Below, in pieces: positions 43,182 through 52,103 of a DNA stretch of 64,000 nt. The stretch is from an uncultured Bacilli bacterium (GTDB lineage: Bacteria > Bacillota_I > Bacilli_A > RF39 > UBA660), in assembly GCA_934086185.1 (NCBI GenBank), contig CAKOHW010000004.1:1-64000 (forward strand), written 5' to 3'. The position numbers and the translations under genes are program-made. Each line of letters opens with the position of its first letter. The first letter of the stretch is position 1. The notes under the pieces were generated by a model, which searched no databases, was not told the origin of the DNA, and was given only the letters and a program-made list of their open reading frames with translations.

Positions 43182-45180
43182 ATATATTATATTTGTATCA
43201 TTTATAATGATAACATTATTAAGAGCAAATATTAATGTTAAGACTAAATATAATATTAATGATAATAAATTTTATGGTGTTGTTATTGATTATAAAATTA
43301 ATGATGATTATGTTAGTTTTGTTATTAAGGGTAGAGAAAAAATTAAATGTAATTATTATTTAAATAATAATGAAGTAATAGATATAAAGTATGGTGATAA
43401 AGTATTATTGTATGGTACACTAAGTATTCCTAAAAATAATACTATTCCCAATACTTTTAATTATAAAAAATATTTAAATAATAATAATATATATTATTTG
43501 TTAACAGTAGATAATGTTATTAGTGTAGAAAGAAGTAAAAATATATTTTATAAATTTAAAAATGTAATTAAAAGTAGAATAGATAATATAGATAAAAGTG
43601 GTTATTTAGAAGCATTTATAATGGGTAATAAAAGTAATATAGATAAAAATATTTTTAATACATATAAAAATAATGGGGTAATGCATATATTTTCTGTTTC
43701 TGGTATGCATATTAGTATATTAGCAAGTGTAGTATTATATTTATTAAACTTAGTTAATAAAAGTGAAAATAATATTTTTTTTGTAATTATAGTATTAATA
43801 TTTTATATGATTTTAACTAATTATCAAGCTAGTATAGTTAGAAGTGTAGTATTTTTTTCTTTGTTAAAAATTTTAAAATATTTAAAAATTAATATTGATA
43901 ATAAAGATATATTACTTATAGCTATTAGTATTATTTTAATTATTTATCCTAAATATTTATATAATATAGGTTTTTTATATAGTTCAATAATAAGTTTTAG
44001 TTTGATTTTTTATAGTAATTATTTTAATAAAAAATATATTCTTAATACTATTTTAATATCTACTGTTAGTTTGTTAATTAGTTTACCTATAACTATTAAT
44101 ACTAATTATTTTGTTAATTTATTTAGTATATTACTTAATGTTTTTTTTGTACCAGTTATATCTTTTATAGTTTATCCTTTATCTATTATTATTTTTTTTA
44201 TTCCATATTTTTATAAAGTTTTTATAATACTCATTAGTATATTAGAAAATATTTCATTATATTTTGATAGTATTAAATTTTTAAATTTATATATTTGTAA
44301 AATGAATTATTTTGTTATATTTGTTTATTATTTATTTTTATATTTGTTTTTATCTAAGAATAGAAACTATATTATTTTAGTGCTATTATTGATAATTTTT
44401 TTGAAAGTAAGTATTTATTTTGACATAAATTATTATGTATATTATTTGGATGTTGGTCAAGGTGATATGTCTTTAGTAAAATATAAAGATGAGGTTATTG
44501 TAATTGATACTGGACCTAAAAATTTTTATAGTGATTATGAAATAATGGATAATATAATTTTATTTTTTAGAAGTATTGGTGTAAGTAATATTGATTTGTT
44601 AATTATATCCCATGGAGATAATGATCATATTGGTAATGCTAATTATTTAATAAATAATTTTAAAGTTAAAAATGTTTCTTTTAATAGTGGAAAATATAAT
44701 GAATTAGAAACAGCTTTAATTAAATTATTGAAGTATAAAAATATAAATTATTTTAAAGATACTGATAAAAAGTATAATAATAAGATAAGTTATTCTTATT
44801 TAAATACTGAAGAGTATGATAATGAAAATGATAATTCTAGTGTAGTATATTTGAAAATTTATAAATATAGTTTTCTTTTTATGGGAGATGCTGGAGTAGA
44901 GAAGGAAAAAGATATTTTAGATTTATATAGTTTATCAAATATTGATTTCTTAAAAGTAGGACATCATGGTTCTAATACAAGTAGTAGTAGGGAATTTATA
45001 GATGTAGTTAAACCAAGATATTCAATAATCAGTGTTGGTAAAAATAATAGATACGGACATCCGAAAGGAGAAGTATTAAATAATTTAAAAAAATCAAAAA
45101 TATATAGGACAGATAAAGATGGAAGTATTATTTTTAGGATAAAGAATAATAAAATAAAAATACAAACATGTACACCATAG
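43150..45180 (+). CDS. comEC: ComEC/Rec2 DNA translocation channel
   Basis: A protein of about 677 residues with an N-terminal DUF4131 part, a competence domain with around ten TM segments (MHIFSVSGMHISIL and YQASIVRSVVFFSLLK are landmarks), and a C-terminal beta-lactamase-like domain. The latter has LDVGQGDMSLV, DTGP, and the metal motif SHGDNDHIG, then KVGHHGS. ComEC forms the inner-membrane pore for single-stranded DNA and may degrade the other strand. Start: TTG 43150 has GGTGAT seven bases upstream; GTG 43138 is an alternative. It overlaps the second comEA gene. Confidence 0.92.
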   Translation: MKVLKNLLRFKYIIFVSFIMITLLRANINVKTKYNINDNKFYGVVIDYKINDDYVSFVIKGREKIKCNYYLNNNEVIDIKYGDKVLLYGTLSIPKNNTIPNTFNYKKYLNNNNIYYLLTVDNVISVERSKNIFYKFKNVIKSRIDNIDKSGYLEAFIMGNKSNIDKNIFNTYKNNGVMHIFSVSGMHISILASVVLYLLNLVNKSENNIFFVIIVLIFYMILTNYQASIVRSVVFFSLLKILKYLKINIDNKDILLIAISIILIIYPKYLYNIGFLYSSIISFSLIFYSNYFNKKYILNTILISTVSLLISLPITINTNYFVNLFSILLNVFFVPVISFIVYPLSIIIFFIPYFYKVFIILISILENISLYFDSIKFLNLYICKMNYFVIFVYYLFLYLFLSKNRNYIILVLLLIIFLKVSIYFDINYYVYYLDVGQGDMSLVKYKDEVIVIDTGPKNFYSDYEIMDNIILFFRSIGVSNIDLLIISHGDNDHIGNANYLINNFKVKNVSFNSGKYNELETALIKLLKYKNINYFKDTDKKYNNKISYSYLNTEEYDNENDNSSVVYLKIYKYSFLFMGDAGVEKEKDILDLYSLSNIDFLKVGHHGSNTSSSREFIDVVKPRYSIISVGKNNRYGHPKGEVLNNLKKSKIYRTDKDGSIIFRIKNNKIKIQTCTP

Positions 45181-45191
45181 AAAGGAGAATT

Positions 45192-46082
45192 ATGAATTAT
45201 TATAATGAAATAAAAAATAAATTAATTGATAATGCAATATATTCAAGAGTAAAAGATTATTCAAAAGAAAGACATAAAGTTATTACATACTTTGAGGTCG
45301 GTAGATTGTTGGATGAAGCTGGTAGTAAGTATGGAAATAATATTTTAAATGATTATTCAAATAGACTGGTTGTTGAGCTTGGAAAAAAGTATAATGAGAG
45401 AACATTGAGACGCATTAGACAATATTATAGAATATTCAAAGATGAAAAATGGTCGCCATTGGTGACCAAATTGTCTTGGAGCCATTATACCGAATTATTA
45501 TCTATTAAAGATGAAAATGAATTGATATATTATATTAATATTGCATATGAAAGAAATTTATCAAAAAGAGAATTAAGAGAAAAAATTAAAAACAAGGAAT
45601 ATCAAAGAATGCCAATTGAAACTAAAAACAAAATAGTTTCTAAAGATAAAGTCGAAGTAAAAGATTTAGTACCAAATCCAATATTAATTAGAAATAAAAA
45701 TAATATTGAGATAATTAATGAAAAAGCATTACATAGTTTAATATTAGAAGATATAGAATCTTTTATGCAAGAACTTGGCAATTCATATAGTTTTATAGGT
45801 AGTGAATTTAAAATTAAGATTGGTGACAGAAATCATTATATAGATTTGCTATTATTCAATATAAAGTTTAATTGTTATGTAGTAATCGAATTAAAAGTAA
45901 CAGAATTTAAAGTAGAATATATATCACAAGTTCAAAAGTATATGAATTACATAGATAAAAATATAAAAGAAATAAGTAACAATAATACTATGGGCATTTT
46001 AATTTGTAAGAGGGAAAACAAATTTGTTATAGAATATTGCTCTGATAATAGAATTGCAGTAAGAGAATATGAATTAGTATGA
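45192..46082 (+). CDS. YhcG-type PDDEXK nuclease (DUF1016)
   Basis: A 296-residue protein with an N-terminal DUF1016 domain (RHKVITYFEVGRLLDEA..., RTLRRIRQYYRIF, WSHYTELLSI) and a C-terminal PDDEXK nuclease-like core. The core motif is the D in NHYIDLLLFN followed by VVIELKV (E-x-K). YhcG/DUF1016 proteins are accessory genes often beside restriction or defence loci. GAAAGGAG precedes the ATG and the gene begins 11 bases after comEC. Its base composition is slightly less biased than the com genes (for example the GGTCGCCATTGGTGACC stretch), consistent with acquisition. Confidence 0.87.
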   Translation: MNYYNEIKNKLIDNAIYSRVKDYSKERHKVITYFEVGRLLDEAGSKYGNNILNDYSNRLVVELGKKYNERTLRRIRQYYRIFKDEKWSPLVTKLSWSHYTELLSIKDENELIYYINIAYERNLSKRELREKIKNKEYQRMPIETKNKIVSKDKVEVKDLVPNPILIRNKNNIEIINEKALHSLILEDIESFMQELGNSYSFIGSEFKIKIGDRNHYIDLLLFNIKFNCYVVIELKVTEFKVEYISQVQKYMNYIDKNIKEISNNNTMGILICKRENKFVIEYCSDNRIAVREYELV

Positions 46083-46109
46083 TATAATTTTTTTAGTGGA
46101 GTTGATATT

Positions 46110-47219
46110 ATGATAGTAAAAAATAATTATAATGAATGTTTAACTAATTTAGCATGTTCAATAAGAAAATATTTTGGATTAGAATATAAACATAATACAT
46201 TAGATTATATAGATGAAATTTTAAGTAAGAAAAAACCTAAAAATATTGTTACTATATTGTGTGATGGAATGGGTTCTAATATTATTGATAGAATTTTAGA
46301 TAAAGATGCATTTTTGATAAAAAATAGAATTAAACCTATTACGACTGTCTTTCCTGCTACTACAGTTGCAGCAACTACTTCTATGATGACAGGTTTAAAT
46401 CCAGTTGAAACTGGAATGCTTGGATGGGATATGTATTATAAAGATATTGATAAAACTATAACAACTTTTTTAAATTCTGAGAAAGGTGATTTAGAATATA
46501 AACCTTTAAAAGAAGCAATTGATTATAATAATAAATATATGATAAGAAAATCAATTATGAGTGAAATAAATGAGAAAACTAAATATAGTGGTTATTGTTT
46601 GTTTCCATTTTGTGATAATGCTTATAAAGATTTAGATGATATGTATAAAATAATAACTGAAAAATGTAAAGAAGATGGAATGAAATATATTTATGCATAT
46701 GATACTGATCCTGATTCTACTATGCACGAATTAGGGTGTGATAGTGATGAAGTTAGAAAAATTATAAAAGATATTAATAAAAGAATAGAATTACTTAGTA
46801 AAGAAGTTAGTGATACAATAATATTTGTTGTTGCAGATCATGGGCATAAAAATGTCTTTAATATTGATTTAAATGATTATCCAGAAATTGTAGATTGTTT
46901 GGAAAGAAATACTTCTTTAGAACCAAGAGCAGTTAATTTCTTTATAAAAGATGGTAAGAAAGAAATATTTAAAAATTTATTTAACAAATATTTTATAGAA
47001 GATTTTGATTTATATGATATGAAAGAAGTAATAGATTCTAAATTGTTTGGTGATGGTGAAGAAAATACTATTTATAGAGATGCACTTGGTGATTTTCTGG
47101 CTATTGCAAAAACTGATAAAACTATATTATATGGTGGAAGTGAAGTATTAAAATCTCAGCATGCTGGATATACTGATGATGAGATTTATGTACCATTGAT
47201 ATTGATTGATTGTAAATAA
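46110..47219 (+). CDS. Alkaline-phosphatase-superfamily phosphodiesterase-like protein
   Basis: A 369-residue cytosolic member of the nucleotide pyrophosphatase/phosphodiesterase group. The first metal Asp is in TILCDGMGSN, the threonine nucleophile is in FPATTVAATTS, and further metal ligands are in YDTDPDSTMHELG, VVADHGHKN and the terminal SQHAGY. It has no signal peptide. Bacterial proteins of this family hydrolyse phosphodiesters, nucleotides or phosphonates; the substrate cannot be read here. GTGGAGTTGATATT precedes the ATG. Confidence 0.85.
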   Translation: MIVKNNYNECLTNLACSIRKYFGLEYKHNTLDYIDEILSKKKPKNIVTILCDGMGSNIIDRILDKDAFLIKNRIKPITTVFPATTVAATTSMMTGLNPVETGMLGWDMYYKDIDKTITTFLNSEKGDLEYKPLKEAIDYNNKYMIRKSIMSEINEKTKYSGYCLFPFCDNAYKDLDDMYKIITEKCKEDGMKYIYAYDTDPDSTMHELGCDSDEVRKIIKDINKRIELLSKEVSDTIIFVVADHGHKNVFNIDLNDYPEIVDCLERNTSLEPRAVNFFIKDGKKEIFKNLFNKYFIEDFDLYDMKEVIDSKLFGDGEENTIYRDALGDFLAIAKTDKTILYGGSEVLKSQHAGYTDDEIYVPLILIDCK

Positions 47220-47318
47220 AGTTATTGATAATGTAATAAATTATAAAAAATATATAGCAACTTTTTTAATAAAATACCATATTATATAATGTACATTATA
47301 ATGTTTTATATATATTTT

Positions 47319-47350
47319 GAAAATGACTCTTGGAGTCATTTTCTGTTTGA
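47319..47350 (+). terminator. Hairpin in the gap before lemA
   Basis: GAAAATGACTC pairs perfectly with GAGTCATTTTC, but few T follow, so termination may be partial. The rest of the gap 47220-47393 shows only AT-rich sequence with TATAAT-like boxes. Confidence 0.55.
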
Positions 47351-47393
47351 AATAATATTTGATATATGGTAGTCTTAATGTAGAGGTGATGGT

Positions 47394-47957
47394 ATGAAAA
47401 ATAATTTGAAGTGGATTATTCCTGTTGGAGTAATAGTTTTATTAGTTCTTATAATTGGTGGAAGTTATAATGGCTTAATATCAAAAAAGGAAAATGTTGA
47501 TAGTAAGTATGCCGATATTTCTGTACAATTAGAAAGAAGAGCAGATTTGATTCCAAATTTAGTTAGTACAGTTAAAGGGTATGTAAAACACGAAGAAAAA
47601 GTTATAGATAGTGTAACTACTGCTAGAGAAAATTTAATGAATGCTAAAAATGTTCAAGAAAAGGCAAATGCTAATGATGAATTAACAAACGCTATTAATA
47701 ATTTATTAGTTGTAGTTGAAAATTATCCTGATTTAAAAGCTAATACAAACTTTATTAATTTACAAGATGAACTTGCTGGCACTGAAAATAGAATAGCAGT
47801 TGCTCGTAAAGATTATAATGATGCAGTCAAAAGTTATAATTCAGAAATTAAAAAGTTTCCAAAAAATATTGTAGCAGGTTTATTTAAATTTGAAACAGCA
47901 AATTATTTTGAAGCAAAAGCAACTTCTAATGAGGTTCCTGATGTTTCATTTGAGTAG
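47394..47957 (+). CDS. lemA: LemA family protein
   Basis: A 187-residue protein with one N-terminal TM helix (about 5-26) and a LemA helical bundle: NGLISKKENVDSKYADISVQ, LERRADLIPNLVSTVKGY and AVKSYNSEIKKFPKNIVAG. The family's function is unsettled; it often pairs with TPM-domain proteins, as here. AGGTGATGGT precedes the ATG. It overlaps the TPM gene by 17 bases. Confidence 0.92.
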   Translation: MKNNLKWIIPVGVIVLLVLIIGGSYNGLISKKENVDSKYADISVQLERRADLIPNLVSTVKGYVKHEEKVIDSVTTARENLMNAKNVQEKANANDELTNAINNLLVVVENYPDLKANTNFINLQDELAGTENRIAVARKDYNDAVKSYNSEIKKFPKNIVAGLFKFETANYFEAKATSNEVPDVSFE

Positions 47958-48837
47958 GATTAAAAAATATTTAATCCTTCTTATCTTGTTAACTAGTGTT
48001 TTTATTTTTAAGAAAAATACGTTTGCTTTAGTAGAAGCAACTAGTGATTTTTATGTAAATGATTATGCTAATGTATTATCTGATAATACTAAGAAATATA
48101 TTATGGATAAAAGTATTTCTTTAAATAATGTTGATGGTACACAGATAGTTGTAGTTACTGTTAAAAATTTAGAAGGATTAAGTTTAGAAGATTATTCATT
48201 ACAGTTATTTAGAAAATTCGGTATTGGTGATAAAGAAAAAAATAATGGGTTATTGCTACTTTTAGCATTAGAAGAAAGACAGTTTAGAGTTGAAGTGGGG
48301 TATGGATTAGAAGGTATTTTACCTGATGGTAAAACTGGACGTTTTCAAGATGAATATATAATTCCATATTTGAAAGAAAATAATTGGAATGAAGGAATAA
48401 AAAATGGTTATGATGCATTTTATAGTGAAATAGTAAAACAAAATAATTTGGATATAGAATATAATAATCCATCTGAAATTAATTCGGATATTTCTGATTT
48501 AGATGTGTTTTTGATGATTATTTTTATTATTATTGGTTTTATAAGTGGTATAACAATTAGATTTTTAAGAATTGGTAGATGGAAGTATACATTTATTTAT
48601 ATAGGTGTATGGATTATATTATTTATCATTTCTAGTTATTTTATTATTTTTAGGAATCCATTAATATATAATTTACTAATTTTTATAATTGCGTTATTTA
48701 GTTCAGCCAGTGGTAGTTCTGGTGGAAGAAGTCATGGTGGGCACTCAAGCGGTGGTTTTTCATCCCATAGTAGTGGAGGTAGCCATTTTGGTGGAGGAGG
48801 TTCCTCTGGTGGTGGAGGAAGTTCAAGAAGTTTTTAG
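47941..48837 (+). CDS. TPM-domain (YgcG-like) membrane protein
   Basis: A 298-residue protein with a signal/anchor (about 6-30, RIKKYLILLILLTSVFIFKK), an extracytoplasmic TPM domain and two or three TM segments. TPM landmarks are FYVNDYANVLSD, GDKEKNNGLLLLLALEERQF, EVGYGLEGILPDGKTGR. The Gly/Ser/His-rich tail GGGGSSGGGGSSRSF is the usual ending of this family. The ATG at 47941 follows GAGG; in-frame ATGs upstream are inside lemA. LemA and TPM proteins form a widespread but poorly understood pair. Confidence 0.88.
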   Translation: MFHLSRIKKYLILLILLTSVFIFKKNTFALVEATSDFYVNDYANVLSDNTKKYIMDKSISLNNVDGTQIVVVTVKNLEGLSLEDYSLQLFRKFGIGDKEKNNGLLLLLALEERQFRVEVGYGLEGILPDGKTGRFQDEYIIPYLKENNWNEGIKNGYDAFYSEIVKQNNLDIEYNNPSEINSDISDLDVFLMIIFIIIGFISGITIRFLRIGRWKYTFIYIGVWIILFIISSYFIIFRNPLIYNLLIFIIALFSSASGSSGGRSHGGHSSGGFSSHSSGGSHFGGGGSSGGGGSSRSF

Positions 48838-48851
48838 ATAGTGAGGTAAAT

Positions 48852-49373
48852 ATGAAAAAAATTATTGTATGTTCAATAAATAAAGCAAAAAATGAAGCAG
48901 TTAATAAAGTTATGAAAGATTATTTTATTTCTGAATTTGAAATTATATCTTTAGAAACTGAGTCTGGTGTCTCAGAAACACCTAATAGTGATGAAGAAGG
49001 TATTAAAGGTTGTCACAATAGAATATCTTCTGCTTTAAATCAAAATAATGATGGAGATTTTTATGTTGCAATGGAAGGAATATTAGCACCTAATAGTTAT
49101 GGATCTTTTCTTTGTGGATGGACAGTAGTATATGATAAGAATGCGGATAAATATTATTATGGATGTAGTGCTAAAATTAAAGTGCCAGAAGAAATTTTGA
49201 AAACTACAAATAAAGATGAACGATTAAGTCAAGCAGTTGCAAAGTATGTAGGAAGTACTGATGAAGAAGTTAGTAAGTTTGGTACTAATGGAATATTAAC
49301 AAATGGTGCTTATACAAGATGTGATGAATTTACTGATTCAGTAATGTGTGCAATTTATAGTAGATTAAAATAA
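48852..49373 (+). CDS. DUF84-family NTP phosphatase (YjjX-like inosine/xanthosine triphosphatase)
   Basis: A 173-residue protein of the Maf/HAM1-like DUF84 family, which removes non-canonical ITP/XTP. Landmarks: ICSINKAKNEAVNK (N-terminal nucleotide loop), SGVSETPNSDEEGIKGCHNR (the VxxxPxxxxExxxGxxNR motif) and AMEGIL. Its end is EFTDSVMCAIYSR. AGTGAGGTAAAT precedes the ATG. It is transcribed after the TPM gene by 14 bases. Confidence 0.85.
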   Translation: MKKIIVCSINKAKNEAVNKVMKDYFISEFEIISLETESGVSETPNSDEEGIKGCHNRISSALNQNNDGDFYVAMEGILAPNSYGSFLCGWTVVYDKNADKYYYGCSAKIKVPEEILKTTNKDERLSQAVAKYVGSTDEEVSKFGTNGILTNGAYTRCDEFTDSVMCAIYSRLK

Positions 49374-49381
49374 TTTTTTCC

Positions 49382-49411
49382 TTGACATTTTAAAATATGT
49401 TAGTTTATAAT
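49382..49411 (+). promoter_or_regulatory. Promoter of the acetyltransferase leader
   Basis: TTGACA at 49382-49387 with TATAAT at 49406-49411 (18-base spacer). The acetyltransferase start lies 330 bases downstream, so the leader is long. Confidence 0.75.
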
Positions 49412-49519
49412 GTGGGTAAGTGAGGAGATATAAGTCAAATTTATTGATGAGCTATTTCGGGTTTATACCTACACAATTAAAAAATTGGAGTCACAAATAT
49501 TTTGTTTGTGGCTTTTTTA
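49412..49519 (+). promoter_or_regulatory. Structured leader with terminator upstream of the acetyltransferase gene
   Basis: TGTGGGTA at the RNA 5' end pairs with TACCTACA about 55 bases later, enclosing a region with AGGAGATATAAG. A terminator follows: AGTCACAAA (49489-49497) with TTTGTGGCT (49505-49513) and six T. This is the layout of an attenuator. I could not match it to a named riboswitch. Ribosome-mediated attenuation is an alternative because a small ORF lies just behind the terminator. Confidence 0.55.
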
Positions 49520-49552
49520 ATACCACAAATAATAGAAAGGAAAGTGTTTTTT

Positions 49553-49654
49553 ATGGCAAAAATGATGTATCCCGTTTTATATACTCATTCAAGTTTTAGT
49601 ATGAAATCTATTAATGCTAGTTTTTTAACATATGATTTTTTAGAATATAACTAA
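49553..49654 (+). CDS. Small ORF in the acetyltransferase leader (33 aa)
   Basis: ATG with AAAGGAAAGTG eight bases upstream encodes MAKMMYPVLYTHSSFSMKSI and ends TYDFLEYN. It lies between two hairpins in the acetyltransferase leader. The site is good and the position suggests a leader peptide, but coding status is not proven. A 50-codon ORF in another frame (49447-49599) overlaps it without a well-spaced site. Confidence 0.4.
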   Translation: MAKMMYPVLYTHSSFSMKSINASFLTYDFLEYN

Positions 49655-49681
49655 ATAAAAAATTATATATTTTTAGCAGAG

Positions 49682-49716
49682 ATAGATTTCTAGATTTAGA
49701 AGTCTATTTTTATTTT
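49682..49716 (+). terminator. Second terminator-like hairpin in the leader
   Basis: ATAGATTTCT pairs with AGAAGTCTAT (one wobble) around AGATTT and is followed by TTTTTATTTT. It lies 24 bases before the acetyltransferase start. Confidence 0.6.
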
Positions 49717-49739
49717 ATATTTAGAAAGGTGATGTAAAA

Positions 49740-50330
49740 ATGTGTTTATTGTATTTAAAAAAACCGTCAATTAATTATAAAGAGAAAGCAATTCTTTTTG
49801 CTAAAGAATTTGAAAATGTTAATTCTCACATGGCAGGTTCATCTAATTTAGATACTATGTATAATAATTATGAAGAATGGTTAAAATTTATAAAAAAATT
49901 AGAAAAAAGTGACACTTGTCCAACTAATTTTTGTCCAGCATATACTTATTTTTTAGTTAGATATAATGATGATAGAATTATTGGAATAATAAATATTCGT
50001 TATAACCTTAATGATTGGATGATTGAAAATTGTGGTCATATTGGTTATTCAATACGACCTAGCGAAAGAAGAAAAGGTTATAATAAAATTAATTTGTATT
50101 TAGCACTAGAAAAAGCAAAAAATATTAATTTAAATAAAGTTTTGTTAACAGCCGACGATAGTAATATTGGTTCTGTAAAAACAATTTTATCACTAGGTGG
50201 AAAACTCGAAAATAAAATATTTAGTTATGAAAATAATAATGTGTTAATGGGAAGATATTGGATTGATGTTAATAAATCATTAGATAAATATTTTAATTCA
50301 TATAAAAGTAAAATATATAGGAGAGAGTGA
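49740..50330 (+). CDS. GNAT-family N-acetyltransferase
   Basis: A 196-residue GNAT acetyltransferase. The acetyl-CoA-binding motif A is HIGYSIRPSERRKGYNKINL, followed by the LNKVLLTADDSNIGSVKTILSLGG motif B region. The N-terminal KPSINYKEKAILFAKEF...SSNLDT is typical of a clade of uncharacterised bacterial GNATs. AGGTGATG lies seven bases before the ATG. Expression appears to be controlled by a leader with two terminators. The substrate is unknown; a small-molecule or antibiotic target would fit the inducible layout. Confidence 0.87.
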   Translation: MCLLYLKKPSINYKEKAILFAKEFENVNSHMAGSSNLDTMYNNYEEWLKFIKKLEKSDTCPTNFCPAYTYFLVRYNDDRIIGIINIRYNLNDWMIENCGHIGYSIRPSERRKGYNKINLYLALEKAKNINLNKVLLTADDSNIGSVKTILSLGGKLENKIFSYENNNVLMGRYWIDVNKSLDKYFNSYKSKIYRRE

Positions 50331-50331
50331 T

Positions 50332-51315
50332 ATGAAAGTAATCGAAGTAAAAAAATTAAATAAAACGTTTAAAGTAAAAATAAAAGAAAAAGGTTTAATT
50401 GGTAGTTTAAAATCTATTTTCAAACCTAAATATAAATCTATAAAAGCCGTTAAGAATATTAATTTTAGTGTTGATAAAGGGGAAATTATTGCTTTTATTG
50501 GGCCTAATGGAGCTGGTAAAAGTACAACGATAAAGATGCTAACAGGAATACTTTATCCAGATAAAGGAGATATTAGTGTATTAGGTATTGATCCTAAAAA
50601 AGAAAGAAAGAAACTTGCTTATGAAATTGGTACTGTTTTTGGACAAAAAGAACAGTTATGGATGCATTTAACACCATATGATAATTTTAAATTTTTTGGA
50701 GCAATTTATGATATACCTGAGAAAGTAGTAGAAAAAAAGATAGAAGAATTTAAAATATTATTCGAACTTAATGAATTTATTAATACGCCTGTTAGAAACT
50801 TAAGTTTGGGACAAAGAATAAGATGTGAAATAGTTGCTTCTTTAATACATGATCCAAAAATATTATTTTTAGATGAACCTACAATAGGATTAGATCCAGT
50901 AGTAAAAGAAAATATAAGAACTTTAATAAAAAGAATGAATAAAGAATATAAAACTACAATATTTTTGACTAGTCATGATACAAGTGATATAGAAAAATTA
51001 TGTAAGAGAGTTATTATAATAAATCATGGAACTATTGTTTTAGATGATAGTATGGAAAAATTAAAATATCATTATTTAAATAAAAAAATTGTTGAAGTAA
51101 AAATGAGAGAAAAAGTTAATTTAGATGATGAAGATGGTATAACTATTTTAAAAGATAAAGGTTATAGTTTAAAAATAGAAGTTGATATAACTAAAAAAAG
51201 TATTATTGATGCAATTAAGTTATTAAATCCTGATAATATAATTGATATAAATATAAGTAATGTTCCTTTGGAAAATATAATAAGTGAAATATATAAAAAA
51301 GAGGATATGTCATGA
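50332..51315 (+). CDS. ABC transporter ATP-binding protein (ABC-2 exporter)
   Basis: A 327-residue ATPase. Walker A is GPNGAGKST at 57-65, the signature is LSLGQRIRCE, Walker B is ILFLDEPT with the following TIGLDP D-loop, and the switch H is in TSHD. A C-terminal extension of about 90 residues is present, as in exporters of the COG4586 type. The N-terminal insertion KTFKVKIKEKGLIGSLKSIF is also typical. It is encoded two bases after the acetyltransferase and overlaps the permease gene by four. Cargo unknown. Confidence 0.92.
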   Translation: MKVIEVKKLNKTFKVKIKEKGLIGSLKSIFKPKYKSIKAVKNINFSVDKGEIIAFIGPNGAGKSTTIKMLTGILYPDKGDISVLGIDPKKERKKLAYEIGTVFGQKEQLWMHLTPYDNFKFFGAIYDIPEKVVEKKIEEFKILFELNEFINTPVRNLSLGQRIRCEIVASLIHDPKILFLDEPTIGLDPVVKENIRTLIKRMNKEYKTTIFLTSHDTSDIEKLCKRVIIINHGTIVLDDSMEKLKYHYLNKKIVEVKMREKVNLDDEDGITILKDKGYSLKIEVDITKKSIIDAIKLLNPDNIIDINISNVPLENIISEIYKKEDMS

Positions 51316-52103
51316 GAAAGTATGTATACATATTTTTATCAGAAATAATGAGTAACTTACAATATATAGGTAATATAATATTGGGATTTATTGGGTATTT
51401 AATTCATATATTTGTATTTTTAAATTTATGGGAATATTTATATAGTGATAGTACACAAGTTATTAATGGTTATACTATGAAACAAATGGTTTGGTATGTA
51501 ATTATAACTGAATTATTATGGATGATTGTGTCTGGAAATAAATACTGTAAAAAGATAATTAATGATGTTAGAAGTGGTAACATTGCTTATAACATTACTA
51601 AACCATATAATTATATTTTATATGCTATTAGTGGACATTTGGGAGAATGTGTAGTTAGAGGAATAATTTATATTATTTTGAGTATGGGAATAGGATTATT
51701 ATTTTTAGGTAGTTTTCCTAAATTAAATATATTAAGTATTTTGTTAGTGTTTATAAGTTTTATAATGGCTATTTTAATTAATATGTTTTTTAGTACTTTT
51801 ATAGGATTGTTATCTTTCTTTATTGAAGATGCTACACCATTTTATTGGTTATATGGAAAATTAGTTTTAATATTAGGTACTATATTTCCAATAGAATTTT
51901 TTCCTAAATTTATTAGACCAATATTAAGTTATAGTCCTATATATGCTATGTCTTATGGGCCTGCTAAATTGTTTGTTGATTTTGATTTTAATATGTTTTT
52001 TAAGATTTTTGTTTCACAAATTATTTATATAATAATATCTTATATAATGTGTTTGTTGTTATTTAGAAAGGGAGTGAAAAAATTAAATGTTAATGGAGGT
52101 TAA
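51312..52103 (+). CDS. ABC-2 type permease (COG4587-like)
   Basis: A 263-residue membrane protein with six predicted TM segments. MKQMVWYVIITELLWMI and VRSGNIAYNITKPYNYILYAIS are characteristic of the DUF990-like permease subunits. It overlaps the ATPase gene by four bases and the second permease by 17, so the three form one operon and probably an ATPase dimer with a permease heterodimer. Confidence 0.87.
   Translation: MRKYVYIFLSEIMSNLQYIGNIILGFIGYLIHIFVFLNLWEYLYSDSTQVINGYTMKQMVWYVIITELLWMIVSGNKYCKKIINDVRSGNIAYNITKPYNYILYAISGHLGECVVRGIIYIILSMGIGLLFLGSFPKLNILSILLVFISFIMAILINMFFSTFIGLLSFFIEDATPFYWLYGKLVLILGTIFPIEFFPKFIRPILSYSPIYAMSYGPAKLFVDFDFNMFFKIFVSQIIYIIISYIMCLLLFRKGVKKLNVNGG

Noticed and set aside
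49447..49599. 50-codon ORF (MSYFGFIPTQLKNW...) in the acetyltransferase leader
   Set aside because: Its AGGAG is 19 bases from the ATG and it runs through the terminator hairpin and the small ORF at 49553; kept only as a possible leader coding region.
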